A stretch of 40,628 nucleotides of DNA, from NCBI GenBank assembly GCA_019637635.1, contig JAHBVI010000057.1, positions 1-40,628 on the forward strand, written 5' to 3'. Origin of the DNA: Anaerolineae bacterium. Lineage in GTDB: Bacteria > Chloroflexota > Anaerolineae > Promineifilales > Promineifilaceae. This document shows, piece after piece, positions 10,201 through 17,420 of the stretch (positions within the stretch are counted from its first letter, which is position 1; each line of letters opens with the position of its first letter). Position numbers and translations under genes: made by a program. The notes under the pieces were generated by a model. The model was not told where the DNA came from, ran no database searches, and saw only the letters and a program-made list of their open reading frames with translations.

Positions 10201-10890
10201 GGTCGGATCACCCGGATAAGGCCAGCCAATGTGATCCATTACCAATCCAGCCTTGACCTGTTCCCCACGAGCCAGCATTTGTTGAACGTGATAGTTGGAA
10301 CCATAAAAAGCAGCGCCTCTTTGGTTGCTATACTCCTCGGCCGCCCACAGGATGAAACGCATAGAATAACGGTTTGGGTAATCCTTAAGGACACGCGCTA
10401 ATTCGATCACGGCCGTAGAACCGGAAGCATTATCATTTCCACCAGGTGATCCAGCTACTGTATCGTAATGTCCACTAAATTCGATGAACACATTGGGGTA
10501 ATCGCTGCCCGCCTTAGTCACATACACATTGTGCCCCGCGCCGCCGGGCAACTGCTCCATCGTAATCGCTTCTGGTGGGTAGCCCATTGCCTCAAACCGC
10601 GCCTTGATATAATCGGCCGACATTTCGATGGTGCTTTTGGGATACACGGTACTACCCATCGTGCAACTGGCATTTATATAAGGGCTATAAACATCTTCGC
10701 GGCGTGGGCCATACAAGTTTACTAAATCAGAGGCCACCGCCATGAGATTGGCTGAACTGATTTGATTGATATAACTGGGAATCGGGTCATCTGCCTGGAT
10801 GGTTGAATATCCACCGCTGCTAAAGAACAAAATCGTCAAGACCGCCACTAGCAGGAAAACAACGAAATATTTATTGAGTTTTATAGACAT
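7252..10890 (-). CDS. Secreted M28 zinc aminopeptidase with two lectin-like domains and C-terminal propeller-like domain
   Basis: This is a 1212-residue exported protein. The ATG at 10890 has GAGGAGG five bases upstream, so I prefer it to the open frame reaching 10971. Residues 8-24 form the signal or anchor helix. The peptidase domain (about 40-330) has the M28 pattern HYD at 141-143, NDNASG with D153, AAEE with E185 as base and E186 as ligand, VMDH with D219, and YHTCGDT with H299, so all five zinc ligands are present. Two related concanavalin-like domains (about 358-543 and 733-917) start with (D/S)(S/D)FNRANG and end with LDNFGGGTMG. They are joined by a 13-residue Thr/Pro repeat linker (about 550-728). 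Residues 968-1212 hold repeated DILAYD/DLIALN blades. It probably cleaves peptides while bound to surface glycan. Confidence 0.9.
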   Translation of the reverse strand: MSIKLNKYFVVFLLVAVLTILFFSSGGYSTIQADDPIPSYINQISSANLMAVASDLVNLYGPRREDVYSPYINASCTMGSTVYPKSTIEMSADYIKARFEAMGYPPEAITMEQLPGGAGHNVYVTKAGSDYPNVFIEFSGHYDTVAGSPGGNDNASGSTAVIELARVLKDYPNRYSMRFILWAAEEYSNQRGAAFYGSNYHVQQMLARGEQVKAGLVMDHIGWPYPGDPTGYMNQVSYNGAESQRIAQMFSQVRPDYGIVIGFGMDAGIQNSDEHSYWDYGLTAVSSGGGWLYYRPNYHTCGDTVSNIDFTNVLRVAQQNLAVGLRLDAEVVGATSTPTQTITGTPPTSTPTFTPIPGMAFPSTGQLDSFNRANGSVGTNWSGSTAGYSIAANQLSVNNSGEQDIYWNAALFGGEQEAHVTLTTIGPASAEIGLILKSQSNSSSNPGLIDVLYSQGSQQVQVWTFHTAQGWVQRGASIPVTFANGDQFGARARANGQVEVYKNGSALGIRDVSAWSYYTQGGYIGLFMLSANGSVLDNFGGGTMGTLPTSTPSPIPTATLTETPLPPTVTNTPTETPLPPTATNTSTETPLPPTATSTPTETPLPPTATNTPTETPLPPTATSTPTGTLLPPTATNTPTETPLPPTATSTPTETPLPPTATNTPTETPLPPTATSTPTETLFPPTATNTPTETPLPPTATNTPTETPLPPTATNTPIPATATPTPTHTPTPGSGFPVTGVIDDFNRANGNLGINWSGRTAGYTIVANQLTVSSTGEQDIYWNNSLFGADQEVFVTLTGIYLNGTEIGLGLKSQSSSGFTPGIIDVLYNPSGNVVQVWTYQSSQGWVQRGANIPVTFVNGDQFGARAKANGQVEVYRNGVLIGVRDATAWSYYAQGGYIGLFMYSANNTVLDNFGGGTMGISPTPTASPTPLSASPTPTHTPLPPTPTSTNTPLSPTPTPTNTPASSGEVIYVSSTNNGTVGGVAFNDEDILAYDMTTGLWSMYFDGSDVGITGDVNAFSVLPDGDILLSLDAAATVGSLGSVDDSDIIRFTPTSLGDITAGTFSWYLVGASVGLTTNNEDIDAIDFTADGRLVVSTIGTFSVTGASGSGEDLIALNANGNGWTLYFDGSDVGLSNTTSEWINGGWTDHAANQIYLTTAGTFSVAGVSGNGADIFICTPITLGATTSCTFSPYWIGSAYGFTGQVVDGLHIVK
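8710..9230 (-). repeat. 39-bp tandem repeat coding a Thr/Pro linker
   Basis: About twelve copies of a 39-bp unit encode NTPTETPLPPTAT variants. Asn and Ser alternate at the first position, suggesting a 78-bp higher-order unit. The third bases vary, so the array is old or kept by protein-level selection. It separates the two lectin-like domains of the M28 peptidase. Such arrays are prone to copy-number change and to misassembly. Confidence 0.9.
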
Positions 10891-10939
10891 GATGCCCTCC
10901 TCAAATTTGCCACCAAAACCCGACAACTCATTAAAAAAT

Positions 10940-12109
10940 TCAAGTAGCCATAGGGATATGCGAAGGTTCAAATTCCATGATTGCTTTTACAATGTACGAC
11001 TGGTCAGCTTCGCTGAGGTCATTATAAAAAGGCAGGCGAAGCAAGCGATCACTCACATCTTCCGTCACTGGACAATCACCAGGCTTGCCGCCAAATTTTT
11101 GCCCCATATCTGATAAATGCAACGGTAAATAATGAAAAACACTGAGAATCCCACGCTCTTTTAGATGCGTAATGAGCCCACTGCGGGCTTCCAGCGACGG
11201 CAACAACAAGTAATACATGTGGAAAGATTGATCGCAGTGTGACGGCACTATTGGCAAACGTACACTACACGATTCAGCCCAATCTTGCAAATTTTCATGA
11301 TAGAAGTTCCAGATGTTTTGCCGTTTTGTTTGGATCTCGGTGCGCGCTTCCAATTGGGCATATAAAAATGCCGCTAATATATCTGATGGCAAAAAGCTGG
11401 AACCGATGTCAACCCACGTATACTTGTCAACCTGCCCTCTAAAAAAACGGCTACGGTTTGTTCCTTTTTCCCTAATAATTTCCGCCCTCTCTAAATAAAG
11501 CGGATCGTTAATTAGGACAGCGCCGCCTTCCCCACAGATAAAGTTCTTCGTTTCGTGAAAACTTTGGGTAGCAAAAGTGCCAAAGGTACCTAAATATTTG
11601 CCCTTATGCTTGCCAAATAACCCATGCGCATTATCTTCCACAATGGCAATACCATATTTAGCAGCAATAGCGCATATTGCATCCATTTCACAGCCGACGC
11701 CCGCATAATGGACAGGTACGATGGCCCTGGTGCGTTCGGTAATCAATTGTTCCAGCTGTGTTTCATCCAGATTCAATGTATCGGGCCGAATATCTACAAA
11801 GACCGGTTTGGCGCCGCGCAAAACAAAGGCATTGATGGTGGTGACAAAAGTAAATGAAGGGACAATAACCTCATCGCCCGGCACAATGTCTAGCAAAAGC
11901 GCACACATCTCTAAAGCATCGGTACATGAAGTAGTCAACAAAACTTTGGGCACGCCAAGAGCTTCTTCTAAAAATTTGTGGCATTTTTTGGTAAAAGCCC
12001 CATCGCCGGCTGAGTGGCCATTGTGGATTGCCTGCGAAATATAATAAAGTTCTTTACCGACAATAGTTGGTCGGTTGAAATCAATTTTGTAAGCAGAATT
12101 ATTTGCCAT
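10940..12109 (-). CDS. wecE: dTDP-4-amino-4,6-dideoxyhexose transaminase (WecE/RffA-like)
   Basis: This 389-residue PLP enzyme of the DegT/DnrJ/EryC1/StrS family would convert a dTDP-4-keto-6-deoxyhexose to the 4-amino sugar using glutamate. It matches the enterobacterial WecE pattern closely over its whole length, for example KVLLTTSCTDALEM, PGDEVIVPSFTFVTT, VDIRPDTLNLDET, EIIREKGTNRSRFFRGQ and VDKYTWVDIGSS. The Schiff-base lysine is K188 in SFHETKN. The ATG has AGAGGTG upstream and overlaps the end of the WbqC-like gene by 11 bp, so the two are probably translationally coupled. In enterobacteria the product is dTDP-Fuc4N for common antigen. Here the neighbouring formyltransferase suggests that the amine is formylated. 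The exact sugar isomer is not certain. Confidence 0.92.
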   Translation of the reverse strand: MANNSAYKIDFNRPTIVGKELYYISQAIHNGHSAGDGAFTKKCHKFLEEALGVPKVLLTTSCTDALEMCALLLDIVPGDEVIVPSFTFVTTINAFVLRGAKPVFVDIRPDTLNLDETQLEQLITERTRAIVPVHYAGVGCEMDAICAIAAKYGIAIVEDNAHGLFGKHKGKYLGTFGTFATQSFHETKNFICGEGGAVLINDPLYLERAEIIREKGTNRSRFFRGQVDKYTWVDIGSSFLPSDILAAFLYAQLEARTEIQTKRQNIWNFYHENLQDWAESCSVRLPIVPSHCDQSFHMYYLLLPSLEARSGLITHLKERGILSVFHYLPLHLSDMGQKFGGKPGDCPVTEDVSDRLLRLPFYNDLSEADQSYIVKAIMEFEPSHIPMAT

Positions 12110-12818
12110 GGTTCACCTCTATGACATGATCTTCTTGACGCCAACCCCAAATATAATGAGAAGTCTTAGGACCACAATTAAGCAATACATCCAGGATGGA
12201 AACCCCATGTTCAAATGGTGGGAAGAGCTGGTCGTATTCAGGGTAGTTTGGGTACTCTTTGTAGCATAAAGTAATGCCGGCATTTCGGAAATTGTCTTCA
12301 ATAATGTAGTCACGGGCAGCCGGGCCTGATAAATAAAGTGTGGCTCCAACTTCTCGACAGATATTGATCAGTCGCTCGTCCTTGACTCCGCTCACACCAA
12401 ATTCCATAGCAGAATGAAACTCTGTTTTAATATCCAGAATCTCGCAGATCATCTGCGTAGTTTCCCGATTAAATTGTGACAGGTTGGTATGGGGTGTTTT
12501 ATAAAGCCAATCTAAAAGGAATTGGTATTCTTTGTAATATGGCGCCTTGCTGTAGTTAGACTGGATTGTTTTGGCGTGTTGTGATTGCCAATCAGTTTGG
12601 GCAATGTTGACTTCATAAATAAGCTGCTCACGGCCGCCATAAACAGGGACGGTCAACCATTCGGTGCCGCGCAGTGTCTTGATTTTATTTCGAGTACGCC
12701 AATCGCGTTTGGTCATTTGTACGTCATCAAGAAATACAAATACATCAACATCATGAATGATGTCAAAATATCCTTTCCAGGGGATGTAGTTGGATTGAAT
12801 AATGGCAGCTTTTTTCAC
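12099..12818 (-). CDS. WbqC-like family protein
   Basis: This 239-residue protein opens with AAIIQSNYIPWKGYFDII and has FLDDVQMTKRDWRTRNKIK, signatures of the WbqC-like family often found in O-antigen and capsule clusters. The biochemical role of the family is not well established; it is usually linked to modification of amino sugars. The start is a GTG at 12818 with GAGG seven bases upstream, overlapping the formyltransferase stop by 3 bp. The other end overlaps wecE by 11 bp. The tight packing of formyltransferase, WbqC-like and WecE genes suggests that the three act on one sugar. Confidence 0.88.
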   Translation of the reverse strand: MKKAAIIQSNYIPWKGYFDIIHDVDVFVFLDDVQMTKRDWRTRNKIKTLRGTEWLTVPVYGGREQLIYEVNIAQTDWQSQHAKTIQSNYSKAPYYKEYQFLLDWLYKTPHTNLSQFNRETTQMICEILDIKTEFHSAMEFGVSGVKDERLINICREVGATLYLSGPAARDYIIEDNFRNAGITLCYKEYPNYPEYDQLFPPFEHGVSILDVLLNCGPKTSHYIWGWRQEDHVIEVNHGK

Positions 12819-13687
12819 CGGTTATCCTCGTGCTTAAACAGTCTGATGGCCTCAAAATTTTTATACCAATCAATATAGTGCTCGTGTTCATAAATTCCGT
12901 TTGCCTGACCGCCAGGTAACCGTTCATAATGCGTGACTTCAACACGTTGTTGACGGAGAAGGATAGATGTGCCTGGCAGCGGGTTGAAAGCTCTCATCTT
13001 GCGCTCAATCGTTTGAATGTCAGAAGCTGACTCCAAATACCCGTCTTCGATGGTCGGTTTCGGGGCAAAAGTGGCCTGCTGGTGATCCTGGGGTACACCG
13101 GAGGGCGCATGAAAATCGGCAAACATAGTGATGATTTCCGGAGTCATATCTCCTGATAATCGGGCCAATTTTTGTCTTAAACGGCCGTCTATCTCACCTT
13201 CATCAATAGGTACAGACCGTTGCAACAAGATGTTACCTTCATCTATGCCTTCCGTTACATAATGGGCGGTAACACCGGTGCTTACCTCGCCATGCCACAA
13301 AGCCGCATTGGAAGGGCAAGGCCCACGATATTTTGGCAACAGCGAAGGATGAAAATTGACCACACCTAGCCGGGGAATTTGCAAAACATCTGGCGTCAGA
13401 ATTTGTTTGAATGTAGCCACCAGTATCAAGTCTGGCGAAAGGGTGTTCAGTAAGGTCAGCCCATCACCGCTGGCTATCTTGACGCCGCCATAACAGGTAA
13501 TGCCATATTGCTCACATAATTCATCCAGGTGAACCTCATCATAGTATGGTAAAGGGGTCTTGTATTTAATGGTAAATACAGCTTCAACCCTTACTCTGGA
13601 ATCTTTTACACATGAGGTCAAGACAGGATTACCAAAGCCAGTAAGAGCAAACAAAACCACACGCAACGGTTGCGGATCTCGCGCCAT
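12815..13687 (-). CDS. Formyltransferase of the Fmt/sugar N-formyltransferase type
   Basis: This 290-residue enzyme has the 10-formyl-tetrahydrofolate-dependent formyltransferase core: NFHPSLLPKYRG (N111 and H113) and TEGIDEGNIL (D149), the catalytic Asn-His-Asp set of this superfamily. The C-terminal part is shorter and unlike methionyl-tRNA formyltransferase, and the gene lies in a sugar cluster. An N-formyltransferase for a dTDP-4-amino-sugar (VioF-like) is therefore more likely than a second Fmt. I start at the ATG 13687, which has GAGG seven bases upstream; a GTG at 13705 would add six residues but has a weaker site. It overlaps the WbqC-like gene by 4 bp. Confidence 0.85.
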   Translation of the reverse strand: MARDPQPLRVVLFALTGFGNPVLTSCVKDSRVRVEAVFTIKYKTPLPYYDEVHLDELCEQYGITCYGGVKIASGDGLTLLNTLSPDLILVATFKQILTPDVLQIPRLGVVNFHPSLLPKYRGPCPSNAALWHGEVSTGVTAHYVTEGIDEGNILLQRSVPIDEGEIDGRLRQKLARLSGDMTPEIITMFADFHAPSGVPQDHQQATFAPKPTIEDGYLESASDIQTIERKMRAFNPLPGTSILLRQQRVEVTHYERLPGGQANGIYEHEHYIDWYKNFEAIRLFKHEDNR

Positions 13688-13730
13688 AAAAACCTCAATC
13701 GTCACTTTCTTGAACAGTTAAGGGGGAAAC

Positions 13731-15143
13731 TCAGGCAGGCTCAGGCCTGGCCCACGCGCTGAAGGAGGATCGCAGCAAAATGGAGAGGACACCCCGATTC
13801 GCAAGGTAATTAGGGTCTGCCAGGACGGCCCTCAACACATCTTTGGGCACTTCTGTATATTGACCTTCTTCAAAACGTCTAAATGCCCGATTGATCGCAT
13901 AATTCCCCCTGAAAGCACGAAAGCTTTCAGAGCTTCCAACTTGTTTTAAGTAGGGAATTAGCTCTTGAACAACGTGACTGGCTGCATCCATACCAAATTC
14001 AGACTCAAAATAAATGAGCTGCGTTGTTAACACCTGTATGGTGAAGGACTCAATTTGAGCGCCTAAACTTACCGCTTTATCAAAATGAGTACGGCCGTTT
14101 TCCACCTGTCCCCACATCACCGACCGAATTCCCTTGATCAGGCTGCCCTGACCGGCCGCCCACTGCCATTGGTCGCTTATTGATCCCAGTTCAGGCGGAA
14201 ATTGTGCAAACAGTTGGCACAATAATTCTTCATGGGGCAAAAGCTCTTCATCAATCGCATACATCAAGAAAAATTTAGTCAGCTCACAGGGAACGCCCTG
14301 GACAAGACCAGGGTGCAAACGCACCGCATGGCGCACAAAATCCTGGCCAACGGCCGTTTCACCCTGAGCCAGCGCAACATAGGCCCATAACATATAGATA
14401 TTGGCACTGGCCTCATCACGCTGCTTTAACAACTCTTTTGGGAAGCGCGTATCAGCAAACAGGATCTCTTGACAAGCACGCTCATCAGCGCATTTTTTAG
14501 CCAGGTTGCTAAAAAGACGGCCCGCATGATAGCGACGGTAGTTGAGCATACGATCCACCAGAGCGAATTTGCAACCAGCCAGAAACAAACGACCACAAAA
14601 CACAATTTCTCTTCCCCTCAAAAACGTGGCCTCGTCCCATAATTCATCTCGAAGCGCCCACTCTCGCCTCATAACCATGACACTGGGAGGCAATGGAAAC
14701 CCGCGCACCAAATCTATTAGCGTCATGGATTGCGGCGGCCGCGAAATATCCCGAATCGTAGGTGCCGAGTGATTGAGGTTAAAGTAAGAATTATAGGTAA
14801 AACCCACATCAGGATTAACCTGGAGAAAATTGACGTGCGTGGCTAGCTTCTCCGGATGAAAATAATCATCCTGATCCAGAAACGCGATGATTTCCCCAGT
14901 AGAAGCTGCCAAACCGGTCATTCTGGCTTGATCCACACCCCGGTTTTGTTCATGGGCAAGGTATAGCAGGCGCGAATCATCGAATTGGGCCACGATTTCT
15001 GCCGTGTTGTCAGTGGAAAAATCATCCACAACGATCAACTCCACATTTGAATAAGTTTGCCCCAGTACGCTCTGTATCGCTTCGCCAATATGATCGGCAC
15101 CGTTATAAGCAGGCGTAATGACAGTTACTTTTGGCGTTTCCAT
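13731..15143 (-). CDS. GT2 glycosyltransferase with helical C-terminal extension
   Basis: This 470-residue protein has a GT2 catalytic domain in residues 1-230: VTVITPAYNGADHIGEAI, VDDFSTDNTAE and the metal-binding DQDD at 90-93. The remaining 240 residues are mostly helical, with TPR-like character (for example MLWAYVALAQGETAVGQDF), and may mediate complex formation. The same arrangement in shorter form is seen in the GT2 gene at 1-1101, so the two may be paralogues. It starts 10 bp after the permease stop with no clear ribosome site, suggesting translational coupling. It probably adds a sugar to the exported glycan. Confidence 0.9.
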   Translation of the reverse strand: METPKVTVITPAYNGADHIGEAIQSVLGQTYSNVELIVVDDFSTDNTAEIVAQFDDSRLLYLAHEQNRGVDQARMTGLAASTGEIIAFLDQDDYFHPEKLATHVNFLQVNPDVGFTYNSYFNLNHSAPTIRDISRPPQSMTLIDLVRGFPLPPSVMVMRREWALRDELWDEATFLRGREIVFCGRLFLAGCKFALVDRMLNYRRYHAGRLFSNLAKKCADERACQEILFADTRFPKELLKQRDEASANIYMLWAYVALAQGETAVGQDFVRHAVRLHPGLVQGVPCELTKFFLMYAIDEELLPHEELLCQLFAQFPPELGSISDQWQWAAGQGSLIKGIRSVMWGQVENGRTHFDKAVSLGAQIESFTIQVLTTQLIYFESEFGMDAASHVVQELIPYLKQVGSSESFRAFRGNYAINRAFRRFEEGQYTEVPKDVLRAVLADPNYLANRGVLSILLRSSFSAWARPEPA

Positions 15144-15153
15144 TTTTTATTCT

Positions 15154-15936
15154 TTACACAATGTCCGCAAACCTGAATTCAACTCGTTTGAAAAACCAGG
15201 TTCCCAGCAGAAAAACAACAACTGTGACGATAGTGGACGGCAAGAGATAGGGGCCGGGCGCTCTTTGATAAAGTAAAATGTCCCGGTACCCTTCCAGTAT
15301 ACCGGCCATGGGGTTAAGGAAATAAAGTGTGCGGAATTGTTCTGGTACCATAGTCACCGGATAAATAATAGGCGAAGCATAAAACCATAATTGCAGGCCT
15401 AACGTCAGTAATGATTGAACATCCCTAAAAAACACATTTGCCGCCGCCATGCCTAAACCGATACCAATAATCAGTAATAACTGCACCGCCAGGATAAGCG
15501 GAAAGAAAAACAACACCGGCGGATAAAAGGGTACACGAAAATACAACATTAAAATCAATAATAATCCTACTGCCACGCCAAAGTCCATCAGGCGCGCCAG
15601 CATGGCCGCCGCAGGCAGGATCTCTCGTGGAAAATATATTTTCGTCACCAATCCCATATTGGTCACGATTGATTGCGACATATCTGCCAGAGACGAGGCC
15701 AACAATGTCCAGGGCACAATGGCTACGTATGAAAAAACCGGGTACGGAATATCACCTGTATCCACCGGTACAATGCGAGTAAATATGATCGAAAATATGG
15801 CGACCTGTGCGGCCGGTTGAAAAATTGCCCACAACCAGCCGAGCGCCGATTGTTGATATCTGGCCCGAATGTTGCGTCCTGTCCAGGAAAAGAGAAGATC
15901 CCTCGATTGATAAAGTTGTCTGGCTTGAATTAACAT
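15154..15936 (-). CDS. wzm: ABC-2 type glycan exporter permease (Wzm/TagG-like)
   Basis: This 260-residue integral membrane protein has about six hydrophobic helices and the ABC-2 permease pattern: NIRARYQQSALGWLWAIFQP near the N-terminus, LVTKIYFPREILP as the coupling helix region, and ASPIIYPVTMVPEQFR before the last helices. In this family two copies form the channel that exports lipid-linked polysaccharide or teichoic-acid-like polymer. The ATPase gene lies 72 bp upstream on the same strand. In a single-membrane bacterium the export would be to the cell surface directly. The polymer is unknown. Confidence 0.92.
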   Translation of the reverse strand: MLIQARQLYQSRDLLFSWTGRNIRARYQQSALGWLWAIFQPAAQVAIFSIIFTRIVPVDTGDIPYPVFSYVAIVPWTLLASSLADMSQSIVTNMGLVTKIYFPREILPAAAMLARLMDFGVAVGLLLILMLYFRVPFYPPVLFFFPLILAVQLLLIIGIGLGMAAANVFFRDVQSLLTLGLQLWFYASPIIYPVTMVPEQFRTLYFLNPMAGILEGYRDILLYQRAPGPYLLPSTIVTVVVFLLGTWFFKRVEFRFADIV

Positions 15937-16008
15937 TTTATATCTTCTTTGAGTTTGAGTGATGGTTAGAAATATATCGGTCAGGTAAAGGTTTATTTGA
16001 CAGCTTGA

Positions 16009-17307
16009 TCAGGTAAGCTGTGTCATGGCCGATTGCGTCTCGGCAAACGTACCGTTGCCAGAAGAAAGCATATGGGACTGATGGCTCCAGCGGGTGTGTG
16101 GCTCGAATACACCGCTGTCGTCTGTATAACTTAATACCGAACCCTTTACGGAGAACCAGTCTGACCGCCCGGCGCGGGTCACAATACCAATAGAGTCGCT
16201 CTCATTTAAGAACCATGCTTCCGCATAATAAGTTCCTGTGATTAGCTGTAACGGCTCTAAATACAATGAAACATTACCTTGACCGCGATCCAGTGACAGT
16301 TCAAAATCATCCAGTTTGGTTCGCATCATGCAGCAGGTCAACCCATCTGACCGCCGGATAAACACAGATACATGGACTTTTCCCAATGGCTTGTAAGCAT
16401 TGTAATGAATTTGAATCTGAACCGGCTGATTATTGGCCAGACTGCCAGATTCGGCGCTCTGAGTACCGTACACTTCTACCCTGGTGATTTCCACATCACC
16501 GGTTTCATCGTCAGATTCATGGGCCATAGTTTCCAGTTTGGCCGTTCGCTTTTGGTGAAGGTCTTGTTCATACAGGGCGATAATTTCTTTAGGGCTGCCC
16601 TGATTTTTCACCTTACCTTTCTCAAGATAGAGGGCACGATTACAAACAGCCTGAATCAGGTAGAAGTTGTGTGAAACAAAGATGATGCTGGTACCTTTTC
16701 CAATAAGGTCCCGAATGCGGTGCATACACTTTTGTTGAAATGCGGCGTCGCCAACAGCCAAAACCTCATCCACCAGCAAAATTTCTGGATTGATACAGGA
16801 AGCTACAGCAAAACCTAACCGGACTGTCATACCCGAAGAATACCGCTTAACCGGCGTATCAATGAACTGTTCAAGCTCTGAAAAATCTACAATTTCGTCA
16901 AACTGGCTGGCTATTTGCTTACGGCTCAGACCCAAGATTGTGCCGTTCAAAAAGATGTTTTCTCTGCCGGTGAGGTCTGGATGGAAACCGGCGCCCAACT
17001 CAATCAAGGCCGACAAATGCCCATCCATATAGATGGACCCGCTGGTAGGTTTGGTGATGTTGGCCAACAATTTTAGGATTGTTGTCTTCCCGGCGCCGTT
17101 TGCCCCCACCAGGGCCAAAGATTCACCCGGTCGCAAATCGAAGTTTACATCTTCGAGTGCCAGGAATGAACGACTTTGAATCCCACTGGAAGCGTCTTGT
17201 CTTAATGACCGTTTGAACCAGCCCGATATGATGGATGGCAGACTGGTCCTGGTCAACCCCAGGTTATATTGTTTGGTTACATTCTCAAACTTGACGTGAG
17301 TTTTCAC
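16009..17307 (-). CDS. wzt: Glycan-exporting ABC transporter ATPase with Wzt-type C-terminal domain
   Basis: This 432-residue protein has a nucleotide-binding domain with Walker A GANGAGKTT (68-76), signature YSSGM (156-160) and Walker B EILLVDEVLAVGD (175-187), typical of Wzt/TagH ATPases. Residues about 260-410 form an extra beta-rich domain. In Wzt proteins such a domain recognises the non-reducing-end cap of the polysaccharide, so the polymer may carry a terminal modification. The start is GTG at 17307 with GGAG seven bases upstream. It pairs with the permease gene directly downstream. Confidence 0.92.
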   Translation of the reverse strand: MKTHVKFENVTKQYNLGLTRTSLPSIISGWFKRSLRQDASSGIQSRSFLALEDVNFDLRPGESLALVGANGAGKTTILKLLANITKPTSGSIYMDGHLSALIELGAGFHPDLTGRENIFLNGTILGLSRKQIASQFDEIVDFSELEQFIDTPVKRYSSGMTVRLGFAVASCINPEILLVDEVLAVGDAAFQQKCMHRIRDLIGKGTSIIFVSHNFYLIQAVCNRALYLEKGKVKNQGSPKEIIALYEQDLHQKRTAKLETMAHESDDETGDVEITRVEVYGTQSAESGSLANNQPVQIQIHYNAYKPLGKVHVSVFIRRSDGLTCCMMRTKLDDFELSLDRGQGNVSLYLEPLQLITGTYYAEAWFLNESDSIGIVTRAGRSDWFSVKGSVLSYTDDSGVFEPHTRWSHQSHMLSSGNGTFAETQSAMTQLT

Positions 17308-17420
17308 TAAGACTCTCCATAAAGTGATCTGGTAACAGCTTGTATGTTACCGAAAATTGCTTTGTGATTTTAGACAAATGATCCGCTATCTATACTCAGC
17401 GCAAGCCCCCCAACGGCCGT

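Noticed and set aside
12815..13687. Formyltransferase read as housekeeping methionyl-tRNA formyltransferase
   Set aside because: The C-terminal tRNA-binding domain is not recognisable, and the gene is embedded with overlaps in a sugar cassette rather than next to def or rsmB.
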